A DNA stretch of 64,000 nt from JAWPMT01 sp964653795. GTDB taxonomy: Bacteria > Bacteroidota > Bacteroidia > Cytophagales > Cyclobacteriaceae. Of the stretch, positions 61,776 to 64,000 are shown in pieces. A program made the translations under genes and the position numbers. Position 1 is the stretch's first letter; each line of letters starts with the position of its first letter. Below the pieces are notes generated by a model that was given only the letters and a program-made list of their open reading frames with translations, searched no databases and was not told the origin of the DNA. The stretch covers positions 1 through 64,000 of the forward strand of contig CAZZHO010000002.1 of NCBI GenBank assembly GCA_964653795.1. Reading direction: 5' to 3'.

Positions 61776-62274
61776 CCAATTCCATGTTAGCTAAATCGAA
61801 AAAATTCATTAATTGATTGGACTGAACAGTCCTTAGCAGGCTTGGTATTTTCTCCCAGCGTAGTGTGCCATCGATGTAGAAGGCCATTGACTGTTGATCG
61901 TTGCCAAAATATCCTACATACGCCTCATTCTCTTTTCCAAGAATTTTCATCATTTGCTGGCCTCCTTGCATACTCGCATACTCTTCGAAACCTTTATCCG
62001 TGTAAATGGACATAGCGCTGCCAAGATTTTTAAGCTCTGATTTAGAAGAGAAGGTGAATACCAATACTTTCTTTATATCATTCACTACTTGATCCACATC
62101 CTCATTGCGACCAATATTGGCCATCCTAAGCGTGCTTGGGTAGAGGCAAACCTTCCTGTCATACTTATTTTCTACAGCTGATTTAAGTATTCGGTCCTGT
62201 GCGAAAAGGGGGCTGATGGCCCCCATGATGATGAAAGAACACAGAATGAGTTTAATAGACTTAATTACCCTCAT
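61741..62274 (-). CDS. DUF4252 protein, second copy
   Basis: 177 residues with a signal peptide (IKLILCSFIIMGAISPLFAQ). It matches DUF4252 in the C-terminal half (MMKILGKENEAYVGYFGNDQQSMAFYIDGTLRWEKIPSLL). A Cys near residue 43 may not be a lipobox. The start overlaps the first DUF4252 gene by 14 bases and the stop lies within the ATPase gene. Function unknown, probably periplasmic. Confidence 0.8.
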   Translation of the reverse strand: MRVIKSIKLILCSFIIMGAISPLFAQDRILKSAVENKYDRKVCLYPSTLRMANIGRNEDVDQVVNDIKKVLVFTFSSKSELKNLGSAMSIYTDKGFEEYASMQGGQQMMKILGKENEAYVGYFGNDQQSMAFYIDGTLRWEKIPSLLRTVQSNQLMNFFDLANMELDGDDPGNQESY

Positions 62275-62815
62275 TAATCTTTTTCAAATTGTCCAGACCG
62301 TCGATTCTCATGGTCGAAGCAAGCTTGGAAACTGTTTTCAAATCTATTTCTCCAAACAGGCTCATGAATATGAAATTTTTGTTTCCGCCAACAACCATAA
62401 TTAATTCTTCGATGATCCCGTTTTTCTCCCTGATGGAGAATTTCACATCTTCTTCAGCGTCTTTTACGGTCATCAGTTCTTCATATCCGGCCTTGTCTAC
62501 GTCCTTTACCGCCTTTTCATAGATTTTGCGGGTACCGCCTGCTATGCTGTCAGCTCCGAGGATTTTGAGACCCTTCAATTTGCTTACCATTTCTAAAAAT
62601 TCTTCCTCTTCCTCAGTACTGCCTTCCATTTCAGTGAAAAGGGAAAACATTTTACTATTGATGGAGACTTTCACAAAGTCTTCGTTATCAGCATAGTCGC
62701 TCAAATAATTTGTAATGAGCTCGCCTTGCGCTGACGCGGTTAAGGTAAAAGCGATGGCCGCAAATGCCATTGTGATTCTTTTATAAACCAATCTCAATTC
62801 AGTTAACTTTTTCAT
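62261..62815 (-). CDS. DUF4252 protein, first copy
   Basis: 184 residues from ATG at 62815, with a TTG two codons upstream as alternative. It has a signal-like N-terminus (ITMAFAAIAFTLTASAQ). It fits DUF4252: FVKVSINSKMFSLFTEME, LVSKLKGLKILGADS, EELIMVVGGNKNFIFMSLFGEIDLKTVSKLAS. These proteins are common in Bacteroidota next to ECF sigma/anti-sigma pairs, and their role is unknown. It overlaps the anti-sigma gene by 17 bases. Confidence 0.85.
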   Translation of the reverse strand: MKKLTELRLVYKRITMAFAAIAFTLTASAQGELITNYLSDYADNEDFVKVSINSKMFSLFTEMEGSTEEEEEFLEMVSKLKGLKILGADSIAGGTRKIYEKAVKDVDKAGYEELMTVKDAEEDVKFSIREKNGIIEELIMVVGGNKNFIFMSLFGEIDLKTVSKLASTMRIDGLDNLKKINEGN

Positions 62816-63236
62816 TTTCAATTTTCTTGTCTTCTAAAATTTGTTTTGTGTCATCGAATTTTTTCAATTGAAGAGAATAATTGCCGCCTTCATTTAGTGT
62901 TGAAGAGACCATCATCAATGCATTTCTTGTAATTTCCAATGCTTCCTGCGGGTCTTCTACCACAAAGGCATCCTTGGACTTTGCATCTCTAAATACAAAG
63001 ACCGCTACTACTATTCCAATTGCGATGGATGCGGCTACCGTGAATCGGGAGTAATCTCTTTGCTTGAAACTCACATTGGACTTCATGCTCTTGAATTCCT
63101 TCAATGACCTGAAGTATTGACCTTCTGGCGATATATTATGACTTTCAGAAAAGTGTTGCTTCAATACTCTTTCTTCCTCGACGGAGGTTTCTCCTGCCCA
63201 GTATTTCTCTAGAAGCTTTTTAATGTCAGACGCCAT
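62799..63236 (-). CDS. Probable anti-sigma factor, membrane-anchored
   Basis: 145 residues from ATG at 63236 (a TTG lies six codons upstream). The first 60 residues are cytoplasmic and helical (DIKKLLEKYWAGETSVEEERVLKQHF), the usual sigma-binding part. One membrane helix (FTVAASIAIGIVVAVFVFR) follows, then a short periplasmic tail. No zinc-binding HCC motif is seen. The start overlaps the sigma factor gene by 11 bases, as expected for a regulator of that factor. Confidence 0.75.
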   Translation of the reverse strand: MASDIKKLLEKYWAGETSVEEERVLKQHFSESHNISPEGQYFRSLKEFKSMKSNVSFKQRDYSRFTVAASIAIGIVVAVFVFRDAKSKDAFVVEDPQEALEITRNALMMVSSTLNEGGNYSLQLKKFDDTKQILEDKKIENEKVN

Positions 63237-63717
63237 GATTGTCGATTTGCTCAAGTTTTGATTTAATACTCAACCTAGCCCGATGCAAATTCACTTTTAC
63301 ATCAGAAAGGGTGAGTTCCGTTATTTCACTGATTTCCTGATAAGACATCTCCTCAATCTCCCGTAAAACATAGACTTGTCTCTGTTTTTCAGTGAGTGCA
63401 GAAATGCTTAACTCCAGCCATTTTTTTTGATCTTGGTATAGAAGATCAAAATCTGCTCCATCGGAACCTGCAAGTGGTTTAGTCTCCGAAATCTCCATCT
63501 TGGGTTTCGAGCTTCTGACAACATCCAAACTGTGATTTTTCACAATTCTAAATGCCCAGGCCTGGGGATTGTCTATGTCGCCCAAATCTTCCCGCTTCTT
63601 CCAGATTTTAGCTAGACAGTCCTGAAGGATATCTTTGGCTACCTCTGGTTCCTTTACTATAGAAAGTGCGAAACGGTAAAAGCTATCCGTATGTGGAAGG
63701 ATCGTTTGATTAAACAT
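63226..63717 (-). CDS. ECF-type RNA polymerase sigma factor
   Basis: 163 residues from ATG at 63717 (ATG at 63735 is an alternative; the open frame reaches 63834 but those residues are not sigma-like). Region 2 is AFRIVKNHSLDVVRSSKP with the preceding ILQDCLAKIWKKRE helix, and region 4 is ALTEKQRQVYVLREIEEMSYQEISEITELTLSDVKVNLHRARLSIK. It likely directs expression of an envelope-stress or similar regulon and perhaps this operon. The anti-sigma and DUF4252 genes follow in overlapping order. Confidence 0.9.
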   Translation of the reverse strand: MFNQTILPHTDSFYRFALSIVKEPEVAKDILQDCLAKIWKKREDLGDIDNPQAWAFRIVKNHSLDVVRSSKPKMEISETKPLAGSDGADFDLLYQDQKKWLELSISALTEKQRQVYVLREIEEMSYQEISEITELTLSDVKVNLHRARLSIKSKLEQIDNHGV

Positions 63718-63795
63718 ATTTGCCGATGTTCGCATGGATGACGACCGAAGTAACCGATAGTTACAGCTAAGCAGAAATTTTTTTGAAAAGTACCT

Positions 63796-63830
63796 AAAAA
63801 TAAAAACCCCGGACTTCAAGAAGCCCGGGG
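63796..63830 (-). terminator. Rho-independent terminator for the gene at the right edge
   Basis: On the minus strand, CCCCGGG and CCCGGGG-type arms with an inner CTTC/GAAG pairing form a strong stem followed by TTTTTATTTTT. It follows the stop of the partial gene at 63862 and precedes the sigma factor gene. Confidence 0.85.
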
Positions 63831-63861
63831 CCAAATCAACCTAAACTTATAACCACACGGA

Positions 63862-64000
63862 TTATAAAATCTTCACGATAGTGGACTTTTTGCCTTTCAC
63901 TATCATCTCCAACTCTTTACTATGGACATCTGATAAATCGAATAGTTGCGCGAAATTCTTTTCACCAGATAGCGTATTTTGATAATACCTGTTTCCGTCT
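63862..64000 (-). CDS. 3' end of an unidentified protein
   Basis: 45 residues are visible, entering from the right edge and ending at TAA at 63862. They include QNTLSGEKNFAQLFDLSDV and end in EMIVKGKKSTIVKIL. The short strands with a basic end recall the C-terminal part of exported Bacteroidota proteins, but this is too little to assign. A strong terminator lies 32 bases downstream. Confidence 0.5.
   Translation of the reverse strand, partial: DGNRYYQNTLSGEKNFAQLFDLSDVHSKELEMIVKGKKSTIVKIL

Overview
The window looks like a chromosomal segment of a member of the Bacteroidota, most likely the order Cytophagales (inference). The evidence is a cluster of families typical of that phylum: DUF4252, DUF3667, DUF3822, DUF4159, TIGR02757, PafA-type phosphatase, TPR-CHAT proteins and FtsX-type permeases without their own ATPase domain. 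Shine-Dalgarno signals are mostly weak, and several genes are preceded by the Bacteroidota -7 element TAnnTTTG. I see no tRNA, rRNA, CRISPR array, insertion sequence or prophage. Genes are dense and many overlap by 1, 4 or 11-20 bases.

Layout. 1-931: 5' part of gyrB. 1225-3843: a five-gene operon with three roadblock-like domains, a SpoIIE/PP2C phosphatase, a BLUF blue-light receptor and a SiaC-like phosphoprotein; this is the most interesting system here. 3849-9803: a tryptophan dioxygenase operon divergent from glutaryl-CoA dehydrogenase and a hybrid histidine kinase. 9830-13216: an FtsX permease, a small membrane protein and an ATPase. 13363-17651: two exported amidohydrolases. 17975-19231: an ammonium transporter bounded by terminators. 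19374-29930: housekeeping and exported enzymes (acyltransferase, purine nucleoside phosphorylase, aspartic protease, class III aminotransferase, split transketolase, M28 and M23 peptidases, peroxiredoxin, FAH-family enzyme). 29941-34953: MtaB, an exported TPR-CHAT protein and a lipoprotein.

35094-36331: a fatty-acid desaturase broken by a 100-N assembly gap. Its two edges repeat the same 55 bases, and collapsing them restores one 360-residue protein. 36328-41984: DUF4159, HAD phosphatase, PafA-like phosphatase and GH63-like glycosidase. 42092-46741: guaA, a periplasmic-binding-like protein and hemL. 46727-49902: DUF3667, a 53-residue membrane protein, kdsB and NfeD. 49934-57772: small housekeeping genes including pyrE, coaD, two Nudix hydrolases and a YggS protein. 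57871-60044: a GH3-family acyl-adenylating enzyme coupled to a LysE exporter. 60052-63717 (minus): an ECF sigma factor, a probable anti-sigma protein, two DUF4252 proteins and an ABC exporter. 63862-64000: the 3' end of an unidentified gene.

Four convergent gene pairs interlock their stop codons in exactly four bases. Several starts were moved from the longest open frame to an internal ATG where a signal peptide, family length or operon overlap supported it. The aminotransferase at 22399-23586 has no ATG, GTG or TTG at its expected N-terminus and probably starts at CTG.
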